A stretch of 64,000 nt of DNA, taken from Anaerotruncus sp. (GTDB lineage Bacteria > Bacillota > Clostridia > Oscillospirales > Acutalibacteraceae). Positions 20,351 through 28,295 of the stretch are shown piece after piece (within the stretch, counting starts at the first letter, position 1; every line of letters starts with the position of its first letter). The notes under the pieces are model-generated. The model saw nothing but the letters and a program-made list of their open reading frames with translations. It did not search any database and was not told the origin of the DNA. Location: positions 434,001 through 498,000 of the forward strand of contig CP091724.1 in assembly GCA_022009795.1 (NCBI GenBank), written 5' to 3'. The position numbers were made by a program, and so were the translations under genes.

Positions 20351-22042
20351 ATGGCGCTGGACGGAATTTTTTTACATCACCTAAAAAACGAGGTTGCCGA
20401 ATTTGCAGTCGGCGCGCGAATAGATAAGATTTATCAACCGTCAAAGGAAGAGCTTGTGCTTTCGCTGCGTTCGCGCGAGGGCGCCGAAAAATTGCTTCTC
20501 TCATGCCGAGCAAACACGGCAGGCATGTATTTCACGAAATATCCTCCCGAAAATCCCGCAAAACCGCCGATGCTTTGCATGCTTCTTCGCAAGCACCTTT
20601 GCGGCGGTAAAATTCTTTCGATAGAGCAGCAGGGGCTTGACAGAATTATAAAAATCACTGTGCGCTCTTCAAATGAACTCGGCGACGAGGTTTTTGCTCA
20701 CGCTTGTTGCGGAGATAATGGGCAGATACAGCAATATTATCCTGCTCGATGATAAAGGCACGATTATAGACGCTTTGCGCCGTGTGGATGAAAACAGCTC
20801 CCGTGTGCGCCGCGTTTTGCCGGGGCTTAAATACGAAGCCCCTCCGGCGCAGGATAAGCTTGATATTTTGACCGACGATATCGAAAAAATCAAAGCAAGA
20901 ATTTCTAAAAGCACCAAATCGCCTGCAAACGCTTTCCAAAGCGCGGTTATGGGCGTTTCGCCGATTGTGTGCCGCGAATATGAAAACGGCACCTCCGTTG
21001 AGCAGATTAAGCATTATGCGGAAAATCCGCGCCCTAATGTTATCGTAACTCAGGCACCGTTTGATTTTTGCTTTATGCCGATAACTCAATACGGCTCGCT
21101 TGCAAGCGAAAGGGATTTTGAAACCTTTTCCGAAACGCTTGATTTCTTTTATTATGAAAAGGTTAGGGCAGACAGAATTCGCCAGCGCTCCGGCGAGCTT
21201 TTCAAAACCCTTTCGAATTTAAAGGAACGCGCCGTTCGCAAGGCGGTAAACAGAAGCAAAGAGCTTGAGGATTGCCGCGATAAAGATAAATATAAGATTT
21301 ACGGCGATTTAATCGTTGCAAACCAATATGCACTTCAAAAGGGCGCAATCTATTATGATTTGCAAAATTTTTATGAGGAAAACGCCCCGGTGCGCGTTCC
21401 CGCCGATCCTGCGCTTTCACCGATGCAAAACGCGCAAAAATATTATAAGGAATACCGCAAAAAGCAAACCGCCGAAAGCAGGCTTTCCGATTTTTATCAA
21501 GGCGGCAAACGATGAAGCGGCATATCTTGATTCCGTAACGGACGCCCTTTCGAGAGCACAAACCGACCCGGAAATAACGGAAATTAAAAAAACGAACTTG
21601 TGCAAACAGGCTTTTTTAAAACGCCGCCCCGCCAAAAATCAAAAAAATACAAAGCAGCTTCGCCCAATGGAGTTTGAAAGCTCCGAGGGCTTCAAAATAT
21701 TCGTGGGCCGCAATAATATTATGAACGATAAGCTCACGCTCAAAACCGCAAAAAATTATGATTTGTGGTTTCATGTTAAGGAAGGCGCAGGTGCTCATGT
21801 TGTTGTTCAAAGCGAAAACGGCAGGGAATTTACCGATAAGCTGATTCGCGAGGCGGCAATGCTTGCCGTGCAAAACAGCAAGGCGGCTTCATCCTCAAAT
21901 GTTGCCGTGGATTACACAATTATAAAAAATGTTAAAAAGCCAAACGGTGCAAAGCCCGGAATGGTTATTTACGATAATTATAAAAACCGAGTATGTAACG
22001 CCAAATTTTGATGAGCTTGAAAGGATAAAAAGAATTGTATAA
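20351..22042 (+). CDS. rqcH: RqcH / NFACT family ribosome rescue factor (frameshifts)
   Basis: Bacterial homologue of eukaryotic Rqc2/NEMF that binds stalled 60S-like 50S subunits and recruits alanyl-tRNA to add alanine tails. About 560 residues: NFACT-N (ALDGIFLHHLKNEVAEFAVGARIDKIYQP at the start), helix-hairpin-helix and long coiled coil (near 21140-21300), and the C-terminal NFACT-R domain (FKIFVGRNNIMNDKLTLKTA, DLWFHVKEGAGAHVVV). It was formerly annotated as fibronectin-binding protein. Breaks lie near 20695, 21505, 21590-21640 and 21985. The quoted landmarks are separate stretches. The stop overlaps the ispD start region. Confidence 0.88.
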
Positions 22043-22727
22043 CATAGCAGTTGTTCTTGCGGCGGGAAACGGCACAAGAATGGGAATAGATAAAAAGTAA
22101 GCTGCTTATCGATATAGGCGGCAAAACGGTTATAGAGCGCAGCGTTGCCGTGTTTGAAAATATGGCGGAAATCGACGAAATCATCGTTGTTTGCCGCGAA
22201 TGCGATGTTGAAACCTTTTCAAAATTACTACCGCAGGAAAATATCACCTTTGTTATCGGCGGCGAAACAAGGCAGCAAAGCGTAAAAAATGCGGTTGAAA
22301 CGATTGATGATTGCGATTATATCATTATTCACGACGGCGCACGCCCGCTTGTTACTCCCGAAACGGTTGTTAAAACGCTTGACGAGGCGCAAATCCGCAA
22401 GGCGGCCGCAACAGGTGTTTTTGTTAAGGATACCGTTAAGGTTGTGGATGAAAAGCCTTAATATAGTCGGCACGCCAAACAGAAAAAAATCTTGTGCTTA
22501 TTCAAACTCCGCAGATTTTTTTGAATTTAATACATATAAAAAAATGCGCTTGAAGCCGCTCAGAAAGACGGTAAAGATTATACGGACGATTGCCAGCTTG
22601 TTGAGCATATCGGCGTTGAATGCGGCGTTGTTATCGGCGAATACGAAAATATAAAAAAATCACCACCAAAGGCGATGTGCCGATGGCGGAAAGTATATTG
22701 AAAGCAAGAGCCGGAAAGGAGCTTTGA
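22035..22727 (+). CDS. ispD: 2-C-methyl-D-erythritol 4-phosphate cytidylyltransferase (frameshifts)
   Basis: Adds CMP to 2-C-methyl-D-erythritol 4-phosphate in the MEP isoprenoid pathway. The N-terminal nucleotide-binding motif VLAAGNGTRMG and the catalytic-site segment IIHDGARPLVTPE are clear, with TGVFVKDTVK, an IQTPQIF piece, and the C-terminal EGDVPMAESIL-like end KGDVPMAESILKA. The product is about 230 residues. TTG at 22035 after GAAAGGA is the likely start and overlaps the rqcH stop. Breaks lie near 22097, 22458, 22487, 22530 and 22653. ispF follows directly, and ispH is about 5 kb upstream. Confidence 0.88.
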
Positions 22728-22728
22728 T

Positions 22729-23214
22729 ATGAATATCAGAATAGGGCACGGATATGATGTGCACAAGCTCGTTGAGGGCAGAAAATGCATAATCGGCGGT
22801 GTTGATATACCGTGCGAGCTTGGACTCCTCGGCCATTCCGATGCCGATGTGCTTCTTCATGCCGTTTCCGATGCATTGCTCGGCGCGGCGGCACTCGGTG
22901 ATATCGGCAAGCATTTTTCCCGATACGGATGAGCGATTTGCGGGCGCAAACAGCTTTGTGCTGCTGCAAAATGTAGTTGCGCTTCTTGCAGAAAAAAAGG
23001 ATTTAAGGCATCAAATATTGATGCCACAATAATTGCGCAGGTTCCGAAAAATGGCGCCGTATATCGATGAAATGCGTGCCAATATCGCAAAAAGCCTGCG
23101 GAATTGACACCGATTGCGTTTCCGTTAAGGCAACCACGGAAGAAAAGCTCGGCTTCACCGGTGCCAAGCAGGGCATAGCCGCTCATTGCGTGTGCCTGAT
23201 TGAAAAAGGCGTAA
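22729..23214 (+). CDS. ispF: 2-C-methyl-D-erythritol 2,4-cyclodiphosphate synthase (frameshifts)
   Basis: Zinc-dependent trimeric enzyme that cyclises the MEP-pathway intermediate made by IspD/IspE. RIGHGYDVHKL supplies the metal-binding Asp/His pair; GLLGHSDADVLLHAVSDALLG holds the other conserved residues; DIGKHFPDTD is completed by a shift near 22917. DATIIAQVPKMAPYI and the end CVSVKATTEEKLGFTGAKQGI are present, with breaks near 23000 and 23055. The frame as written runs past the family's usual end; removing one G near 23208 gives CLIEKA and a stop at 23212-23214. ATG 22729 overlaps the end of ispD, with GGAG upstream. Confidence 0.88.
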
Positions 23215-23293
23215 GCGTAAAATCAACTGCTTTGCCGCTTTTTTTATGGCTGAACAATAATATTATGGTTTTTAAATATTATATATGAATAAA

Positions 23294-23335
23294 TTGCGCC
23301 GCTGCTCAATATGATTTATTTGGGCACGGCGTTTT
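23294..23335 (+). terminator. Probable terminator before groES
   Basis: GCGCCG ... CGGCG imperfect stem with inner GCTC/GGGC pairing, followed by TTTTTA. It lies between ispF and the groES promoter. Confidence 0.55.
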
Positions 23336-23375
23336 TATATGATTTTAGGATTTTTTGAAATATTTGTAAACACTA

Positions 23376-23405
23376 TTGACAAATAGGAAAAAAACTTGCT
23401 AAAAT
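23376..23405 (+). promoter_or_regulatory. Sigma-A promoter of groESL
   Basis: TTGACA at 23376-23381 and TAAAAT at 23400-23405 with 18-bp spacing, immediately upstream of the CIRCE operator. Confidence 0.85.
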
Positions 23406-23410
23406 AGTAA

Positions 23411-23437
23411 TTAGCACTCAGGGATAAAGAGTGCTAA
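23411..23437 (+). promoter_or_regulatory. CIRCE operator (HrcA binding site)
   Basis: Perfect TTAGCACTC (23411-23419), nine-base spacer, GAGTGCTAA (23429-23437). This is the exact consensus bound by the heat-shock repressor HrcA, so groESL is inferred to be HrcA-controlled. hrcA is not in the window. Confidence 0.97.
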
Positions 23438-23475
23438 AACATTTAAAAATAATTTTCAGAGGTGAAATTTTTATT

Positions 23476-23748
23476 ATGACTATTAAACCACTTGCAGATA
23501 AGGTATTGCTTGCTCCTATGGAAGCAGAGGAAACAACAGCCTCAGGCCTCTTTATTGCAGCATCTGCTCAGGAAAAGCCCGAATTTATGACCGTTTCCGC
23601 TGTCGGCCCCGGCACGGAAAAATATCCCATGACCGTTAAGGTAGGCGATAAGGTTATCATCACAAAATACAGCGGCACTAATGTTAAGGTAGACGGTAAA
23701 GAATATACTATCGCTTCCGTTAAAGACATTCTTGCGGTTGTAGACTGA
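23476..23748 (+). CDS. groES: Co-chaperonin GroES
   Basis: The 90-residue lid of the GroEL chaperonin. The sequence MTIKPLADKVLLAPMEAEE, the mobile loop TASGLFIAASAQEKPE (about residues 18-33) and VGDKVIITKYSGTNVKVDGKEY are typical. The mobile loop reads GLFIAAS, where most GroES have GIVLP-like residues followed by an alanine/serine stretch. It is intact. Start ATG 23476 follows AGAGGTGAA and lies 38 bases after the CIRCE element. groEL follows after 30 bases. Confidence 0.96.
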   Translation: MTIKPLADKVLLAPMEAEETTASGLFIAASAQEKPEFMTVSAVGPGTEKYPMTVKVGDKVIITKYSGTNVKVDGKEYTIASVKDILAVVD

Positions 23749-23778
23749 TTTATTTAATCTTGAAAGGAATGATTGTTT

Positions 23779-25421
23779 ATGGCAAAAGATATAATTTTCG
23801 GCGAAGAAGCCCGTAAGGCTCTTCAAAGCGGTATTGATAAGCTTGCCAATACCGTAAAAATCACACTCGGCCCTAAGGGCAGAAATGTTGTTCTTGATAA
23901 AAAATACGGTTCTCCGCTTATCACTAACGACGGCGTAACTATCGCAAAAGAAATCGAGCTTGAAAATGCTTTTGAAAATATGGGCGCTCAGCTTGTTAAG
24001 GAAGTTTCTTCCAAAACAAATGATGATGCCGGCGACGGTACAACAACCGCTACTCTTCTTGCTCAGGCACTTGTTCGCGAGGGCATGAAGAATGTTGCCG
24101 CAGGCGCAAACCCGATGGTTGTTAAAAACGGTATTAAGGCAGCTGTTGACGCAGCGGTAGAAGCCGTTAAAGGCAATTCACAGCAGGTTAAAGGCTCAGA
24201 CGATATCGCAAGAGTAGCAAACCGTTTCCGCTGCTGACGAATATGTTGGCAAGCTTGTTGCCGATGCTATGGAAAAGGTTACTTCGGACGGCGTCATCAC
24301 CGTTGAAGAATCAAAAACAGCCGAAACAACTTGCGAGGTTGTTGAAGGCATGCAGTTTGACCGCGGCTATATCAGCCCCTATATGGTAACGGATACCGAT
24401 AAAATGGAAGCTGTTATTGACGATGCTCTTATCCTTATTACCGATAAGAAAATCTCAACCGTTCAGGATATTCTTCCTTTGCTTGAATCCGTTCTTAAGA
24501 GCGGTCAAAAGCTTGTTATCGTTGCCGAGGATGTTGAGGGCGAGGCTCTTCAAACAATCCTTCTTAATAAACTCAGAGGCACCTTCACCTGCGTTTGCGT
24601 AAAGGCTCCCGGCTTCGGCGACAGAAGAAAGGATATGCTTCAGGATATCGCTGTTCTTACCGGCGGCCAGGTTATCACCTCCGATCTCGGTATCGAGCTT
24701 AAAGATGCCACAATGGATATGCTCGGCAAGGCTCGCCAGGTTAAGGTTACAAAAGAAAACACCATCATCGTTGACGGTGCAGGCTCCTCCGATGAAATCA
24801 AGGCAAGAGTTCATCAGATTAAAGCCGCTATCGAAACCTCCACTTCGGATTTTGACAGAGTAAAAGCTTCAGGAACGCCTTGCAAAGATGGCAGGCGGCG
24901 TAGCCGTAATCAAGGTCGGCGCTCCCTCCGAAACAGAAATGAAAGAAAAGAAGCTTCGCATCGAAGATGCTCTTGCAGCCACCAAAGCGGCTGTTGAAGA
25001 GGGCATCGTTGCAGGCGGCGGCGTTGCTCTTATCAATGCAATCCCTGCGGTTGAAAAGTTGCTTGACACAGAAGATTCGGATTTCAAAACGGGCGTTGCA
25101 ATCGTGCTTAAAGCCCTTGAAGAGCCTGTTCGCCAAATTGCGGCCAATGCCGGCATGGAAGGCTCCGTAATCCTTGATAAGATCAAGAATGCCGATAAGG
25201 CGGGCTACGGTTATAACTTCGCAACAAACGAATATTGCGATATGATTGAAAGCGGCATTGTTGATCCTGCAAAGGTAACACGCTCCGCTATTCAGAACGC
25301 GGCTTCCGTTGCTTCCATGGTTCTTACCACGGAATCTCTTGTAACGGATATTAAAGACCCGAAAGAGGACGCAGCCAATGCGGCGGCAATGGCAGCGGCA
25401 GCTCAGGGCGGCATGTATTGA
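23779..25421 (+). CDS. groEL: Chaperonin GroEL (two frameshifts)
   Basis: The 60-kDa ATP-driven folding chamber. VKITLGPKGRNVVLDKKYG and the ATP-binding DDAGDGTTTATLLAQALV are clear, as are the apical-domain segment KAPGFGDRRKDMLQDIAVLTGG and the C-terminal equatorial domain ending AAAQGGMY with only one GGM unit. Two single-base shifts interrupt it: an extra A near 24221 (restoring RVATVSAADEYVGKL) and an extra T near 24861 (restoring DREKLQERLAKMAGG). An organism could not live with these, so they are almost certainly sequence errors. ATG 23779 follows GAAAGGA. Confidence 0.96.
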
Positions 25422-25441
25422 TAAATAATCCGCAATAATAA

Positions 25442-25476
25442 AGCGGCTCACGAGTTTGGCTCGTGAGCCGCTTTTT
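25442..25476 (+). terminator. Rho-independent terminator of groESL
   Basis: AGCGGCTCACGAG-TTTGG-CTCGTGAGCCGCTTTTT, a perfect 13-bp stem and T tract. Confidence 0.95.
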
Positions 25477-25530
25477 GTGCGTTAATATTCTGCTTGTGTT
25501 TAATGTAAAAGCAATCAGTGATGTTTAAAA

Positions 25531-25842
25531 TTATTGCTTTTTGCGCCTGACGGGCTTGCAATCCTGTTTGCTTTCGCAATGCGGGCAGCGCATTATTTTA
25601 ACATCGCCGGCATTTATCGAAAAAAGCACTTGCGAAAATTTCGGCTTAAAAGTCGTGCCGCATTTTTCGCATCGCCATTCGCTGTGTACCGCAGCATAGG
25701 TAAATATTACGGCTTCAACAAAAATTGCTGTAAGCAGAATGTAAAAACCGGTCATTTTTCCCGCCGCGGCAAATGAGCACATGGCAATGATTTCCGCAAG
25801 TAAAACAAACACGGATATTATTGTGGTTTTTGAACTGCTCAT
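25531..25842 (-). CDS. Small membrane protein with a zinc-ribbon tail
   Basis: A 103-residue protein not assignable to a named family. Two hydrophobic segments (about residues 8-27 and 31-52) are followed by a soluble tail with two CxxC pairs, CEKC and CPHC, spaced as in a zinc ribbon, and a basic C-terminus (RRKKQ). It starts one base after the ppa stop and is therefore probably cotranscribed with it on the minus strand. It may sense or hold a metal at the cytoplasmic face of the membrane; this is inference only. Confidence 0.7.
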   Translation of the reverse strand: MSSSKTTIISVFVLLAEIIAMCSFAAAGKMTGFYILLTAIFVEAVIFTYAAVHSEWRCEKCGTTFKPKFSQVLFSINAGDVKIMRCPHCESKQDCKPVRRKKQ

Positions 25843-25843
25843 A

Positions 25844-26378
25844 TCACATTTGGAATTTCTTTATGTATTCATCTATGCAGGCTTGAATAACGCCCTCTGC
25901 CGCTTCGCGGTTTTGCACTTCGATAATCGAGGTGGTTTTGCCTTTTTCAAGCGTTTTGTAAACCTCAAAGAAATGCTCGATTTCATCCATTCTGTGAGAG
26001 GGAAGCTCGTCGATGTCTTTATAGCAATTGTAGTTCGGGTCGTTAACGGGCACTGCAATGATTTTTTCGTCGCGGCTGCCGCCGTCCTCCATAATAAGCA
26101 CGCCGATGGGCGAGCACTCAACAATCGTCATCGGCAAAAATTTCCTCGCTGCAAAGCACAAGCACATCAAGCGGGTCGTTGTCGTTTGCATATATTCTGG
26201 GAATAAAGCCGTAGTTTGCGGGGTAGTGTGTGGATGTGAAAAGCACGCGGTCAAGCTTCAGCATGCCGGTTTCTTTATCAAGCTCATATTTGTTTTTGCC
26301 GCCCTTTGATATTTCGATAACTGCGTAAAACCTGTTCTTTTTTATTCTTTTGGGGCTTATATTGTGCCAAATGTTCAT
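25844..26378 (-). CDS. ppa: Inorganic pyrophosphatase, family I (one frameshift)
   Basis: Hydrolyses pyrophosphate to drive biosynthetic reactions. About 178 residues: FYAVIEISKGGKNKYELDK (substrate lysines), STHYPANYGFIPRIYANDNDPLDVLVL with the metal-binding aspartates of the DxDPxD motif, IGVLIMEDGGSRDEKIIAVP, and YNCYKDIDELP. A shift near 26130-26145 joins CSEEIF to MTIVECSPIGVL. ATG 26378 is preferred; an in-frame ATG at 26390 sits too close to AAAGG. Two possible small ORFs lie upstream in the same direction. Confidence 0.92.
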
Positions 26379-26396
26379 AATAATCACCATAACCTT

Positions 26397-26477
26397 TCAG
26401 GCAACAAATAGTTTATTAAAAAAATCACCTTTATATCCTGCGTTGCCTGAACAGGTGTAAATGGTGATTTTAGCCAT
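26397..26477 (-). CDS. Possible 26-residue peptide upstream of ppa
   Basis: A short open frame, ATG at 26477 to TGA at 26397, reading MAKITIYTCSGNAGYKGDF and a hydrophobic end NKLFVA. It ends about 19 bases before the ppa start. No convincing ribosome binding site of its own is visible, so it may be coupled to the preceding 18-codon frame, or it may be a fragment of one damaged leader ORF. No homologue is recognised. Confidence 0.25.
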   Translation of the reverse strand: MAKITIYTCSGNAGYKGDFFNKLFVA

Positions 26478-26484
26478 TTCAAAA

Positions 26485-26541
26485 TTATGCCGCCGGCAAA
26501 TTTTGAAGGCAATATAATCCGATTAGTGTGATTTTTTTCAC
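26485..26541 (-). CDS. Possible 18-residue peptide with strong ribosome binding site
   Basis: GTG at 26541 to TAA at 26485, reading VKKITLIGLYCLQNLPAA. An unusually good AAGGAGGA (26555-26548 on the minus strand) sits six bases before the GTG, which argues for translation. The start codon lies inside a 10-bp inverted repeat (26522-26547), so folding could hide it. The peptide looks like a short hydrophobic leader. Function unknown; it could also be the N-terminus of a gene broken by an error. Confidence 0.35.
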   Translation of the reverse strand: MKKITLIGLYCLQNLPAA

Positions 26542-26547
26542 ACTAAT
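26522..26547 (-). promoter_or_regulatory. Perfect inverted repeat overlapping a small-ORF start
   Basis: ATTAGTGTGA (26522-26531), six T, TCACACTAAT (26538-26547). The 10-bp arms are perfect. In RNA of the minus strand the hairpin covers the GTG start next to the AAGGAGGA site. As DNA it could be a repressor operator. Confidence 0.5.
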
Positions 26548-26666
26548 TCCTCCTTATCTTTATTTAATTTTTATCATATGTTTTTTTGTTTATCAATAGT
26601 TTCTTGACCTCATTGCGTGTTTGGTATAAAATTTATATGTAATTTATTTTTAGGAGATGTTTTTTT

Positions 26667-27009
26667 ATGCCTTTTTATCAACACCACAACAAATGTTTCC
26701 GTTTCGCCGGAAAAAAAGAAATTGCGCTCAAGGCAAAGCTCGGCTCGGCAATCGAATTACTCGGCAAAAGCGAAAGCTGGCTTATGCTTGCGTTTAACGA
26801 TAATGCGAATATGTATTTTTAAGGGTGATGATGCGCCGATGGCGTTTGTTGATATTGCCGTTTTCGGTAAATCAACAGATGTTCAATGTGAAAATATGAC
26901 TAAAGAGATTTGCAAAATAATGGAAGAGGTGCTTTCGCTTCCCGCAGACAGGGTTTATGTTAAATATTCCGGCACAAATCAATGGGGCTGGAACAATATG
27001 AATTTTTAG
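26667..27009 (+). CDS. MIF-like tautomerase family protein (frameshifts)
   Basis: About 113 residues in the macrophage migration inhibitory factor / phenylpyruvate tautomerase family. The catalytic N-terminal proline is present (MPF), followed after a T-run shift near 26678 by INTTTNVSVSPEKK; a second shift near 26722 gives EIALKAKLGSAIELLGKSESWLM. A third near 26812-26822 joins ANMYFKGDDAPMAFVDIAVFG. The C-terminal VYVKYSGTNQWGWNN is typical of MIF folds. ATG 26667 follows AGGAGAT. It is a trimeric enzyme in known members; the physiological substrate in bacteria is unclear. Sir2 follows eight bases later. Confidence 0.8.
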
Positions 27010-27017
27010 GTGATAAA

Positions 27018-27738
27018 ATGACTTTGCAGGAAATTATAGATTCAAGCAATAATATTGTGTTTTTCGGCGGGGCAGGTGTTTCAACAGAAAGCGGCATACC
27101 CGATTTCAGGTCTGTTGACGGGCTTTATAATCAAATATATGAATATCCTCCCGAGGAAATTCTTTCGCATGATTTCTTTTGGCACCACACCGATTATTTT
27201 TTTATCGCTTTTTATCGCGATAAGCTGATTTGCCCCGAGGCAAAGCCCAATGCCGCGCATTATAAGCTTGCGGAGCTTGAAAAAGCAGGCAAGCTAAAGG
27301 CTGTTGTAACGCAAAAATATAGATGGGCTTCATCAAAAAGGCAGGCAGTAAAAAAATGTGTTTGAGCTTCACGGCTCAACGCTCAGAAATTATTGCACGG
27401 ATTGTGGGAAATCCTTTGATCGGCAGTATATTGCCAACCACGGCGGAGTACCGATTTGCGATTACTGCGGCTCGGTTATCAAGCCCGATGTTGTGCTTTA
27501 CGGAGAATCACTTAATGATGAAACGGTAAACGGTGCGATAAACGCAATAGCCTCTGCCGATTGCCTTGTAGTTGCCGGCACAAGTCTCGTTGTTTATCCT
27601 GCTGCCGGTTTTATAAGATATTACAAAGGGGATAAATTTGTTTTGATAAACAAAGCTCCTACTCAGGCAGATTCAATTGCCGATCTCGTTATTCACGACA
27701 GTGTCGGAAAGGTGCTTTCGCAAATTGAAGTAAGATGA
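27018..27738 (+). CDS. cobB: NAD-dependent protein deacylase, Sir2 family (one frameshift)
   Basis: Sirtuin of about 240 residues that removes acyl groups from protein lysines using NAD+. Motifs in order: FGGAGVSTESGIPDFRS (NAD-binding loop), VTQNIDGLHQKAG (joined by shifts at 27318-27360; the histidine of the next motif is catalytic), ELHGST, a zinc ribbon with CTDCGK and CDYCGS, and PDVVLYGE, then AGTSLVVYPAAGF. ATG 27018 follows AGGTGATAA and lies right after the MIF-like gene, so they are probably cotranscribed. Confidence 0.92.
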
Positions 27739-27881
27739 TTTTACAGCGAAGCAAAATGCGCCGTGTATTGTGCAAAGTGCACTAAAAAATGGCTTGTATA
27801 TAAACTGTGAATTTTTAATTCACTGTGTATTATGCACAAAAAAACAATTGTAAATAAATTATTAACAAATCAATTTTTGTG

Positions 27882-27909
27882 TTGACTTTGCCGACCGAAT
27901 CCATATAAT
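27882..27909 (+). promoter_or_regulatory. Sigma-A promoter of a mini-gene
   Basis: TTGACT at 27882-27887 and TATAAT at 27904-27909, 16 bp apart. It is followed by a strong ribosome binding site, a 23-codon ORF and a terminator. Confidence 0.7.
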
Positions 27910-27961
27910 GAAGGTGCAACGGAAAAGAGCGCTGCAAATAATTTATTAGGAGGCGGTTTAT

Positions 27962-28033
27962 ATGTTTAAACTTCTTATGAAATGTGCTCAAATTCTTGCC
28001 GCCGGCGATTTAGCTTATACCGACAGGAAATAA
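27962..28033 (+). CDS. Small peptide gene, 23 residues, unknown
   Basis: ATG at 27962 to TAA at 28031-28033, reading MFKLLMKCAQILAAGDLAYTDRK in full (given in two parts: MFKLLMKCAQILAAG then DLAYTDRK). AGGAGG lies seven to eight bases before the start, a sigma-A promoter is about 50 bases upstream and a terminator follows 40 bases after the stop, so this is a complete small transcription unit. The first half is amphipathic/hydrophobic with one cysteine and two lysines; the tail is charged. Family not recognised. It could be a membrane-active or signalling peptide, a small regulatory protein or an RNA gene carrying an incidental ORF. Confidence 0.5.
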   Translation: MFKLLMKCAQILAAGDLAYTDRK

Positions 28034-28072
28034 TTATTTTAGGGGCGAGCACCCCCGATTCTTTTCAAATTA

Positions 28073-28105
28073 TCCCCACGGATTATTTCCGTGGGGTTTC
28101 TTTTT
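28073..28105 (+). terminator. Rho-independent terminator of the mini-gene
   Basis: CCCCACGGA (28074-28082) pairs with TCCGTGGGG (28088-28096), followed by TTTCTTTTT. Confidence 0.9.
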
Positions 28106-28225
28106 GTTAGCCTGTTTACGGTTGCTTTTTTGAACTGACCTGCTTATACATTTATTGCTTTGTAGTAATTGTAAACAATTTCCTTTTTTTAAGCAAAATT
28201 ATTAAAATATTCTTGCTTATTAATT

Positions 28226-28240
28226 AAAAAAATGTGTTAA
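28226..28240 (+). promoter_or_regulatory. 15-bp motif shared by both GPH transporter leaders (copy 1)
   Basis: AAAAAAATGTGTTAA, 56 bases before the first symporter start. The same 15 bases recur at 31278-31292 before the second. Flanks are also similar (TTAAT upstream, TTTA downstream). A shared promoter or operator is likely. Confidence 0.5.
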
Positions 28241-28295
28241 TTTATTCTAAGCGCGTGTTGAGAGAGCGCGTCAGATGATGATAAGGGGTGGTCAA

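Noticed and set aside
23779..25421. GroEL lacking a long GGM tail as an unusual chaperonin
   Set aside because: Short GGM-type ends vary among Firmicutes and the rest of the protein is normal.
27848..27868. Rex-operator-like TTGTAAA...TTAACAA upstream of the mini-gene
   Set aside because: The half-sites are three bases too far apart for the 18-bp Rex consensus, and the region is AT-rich enough for chance.
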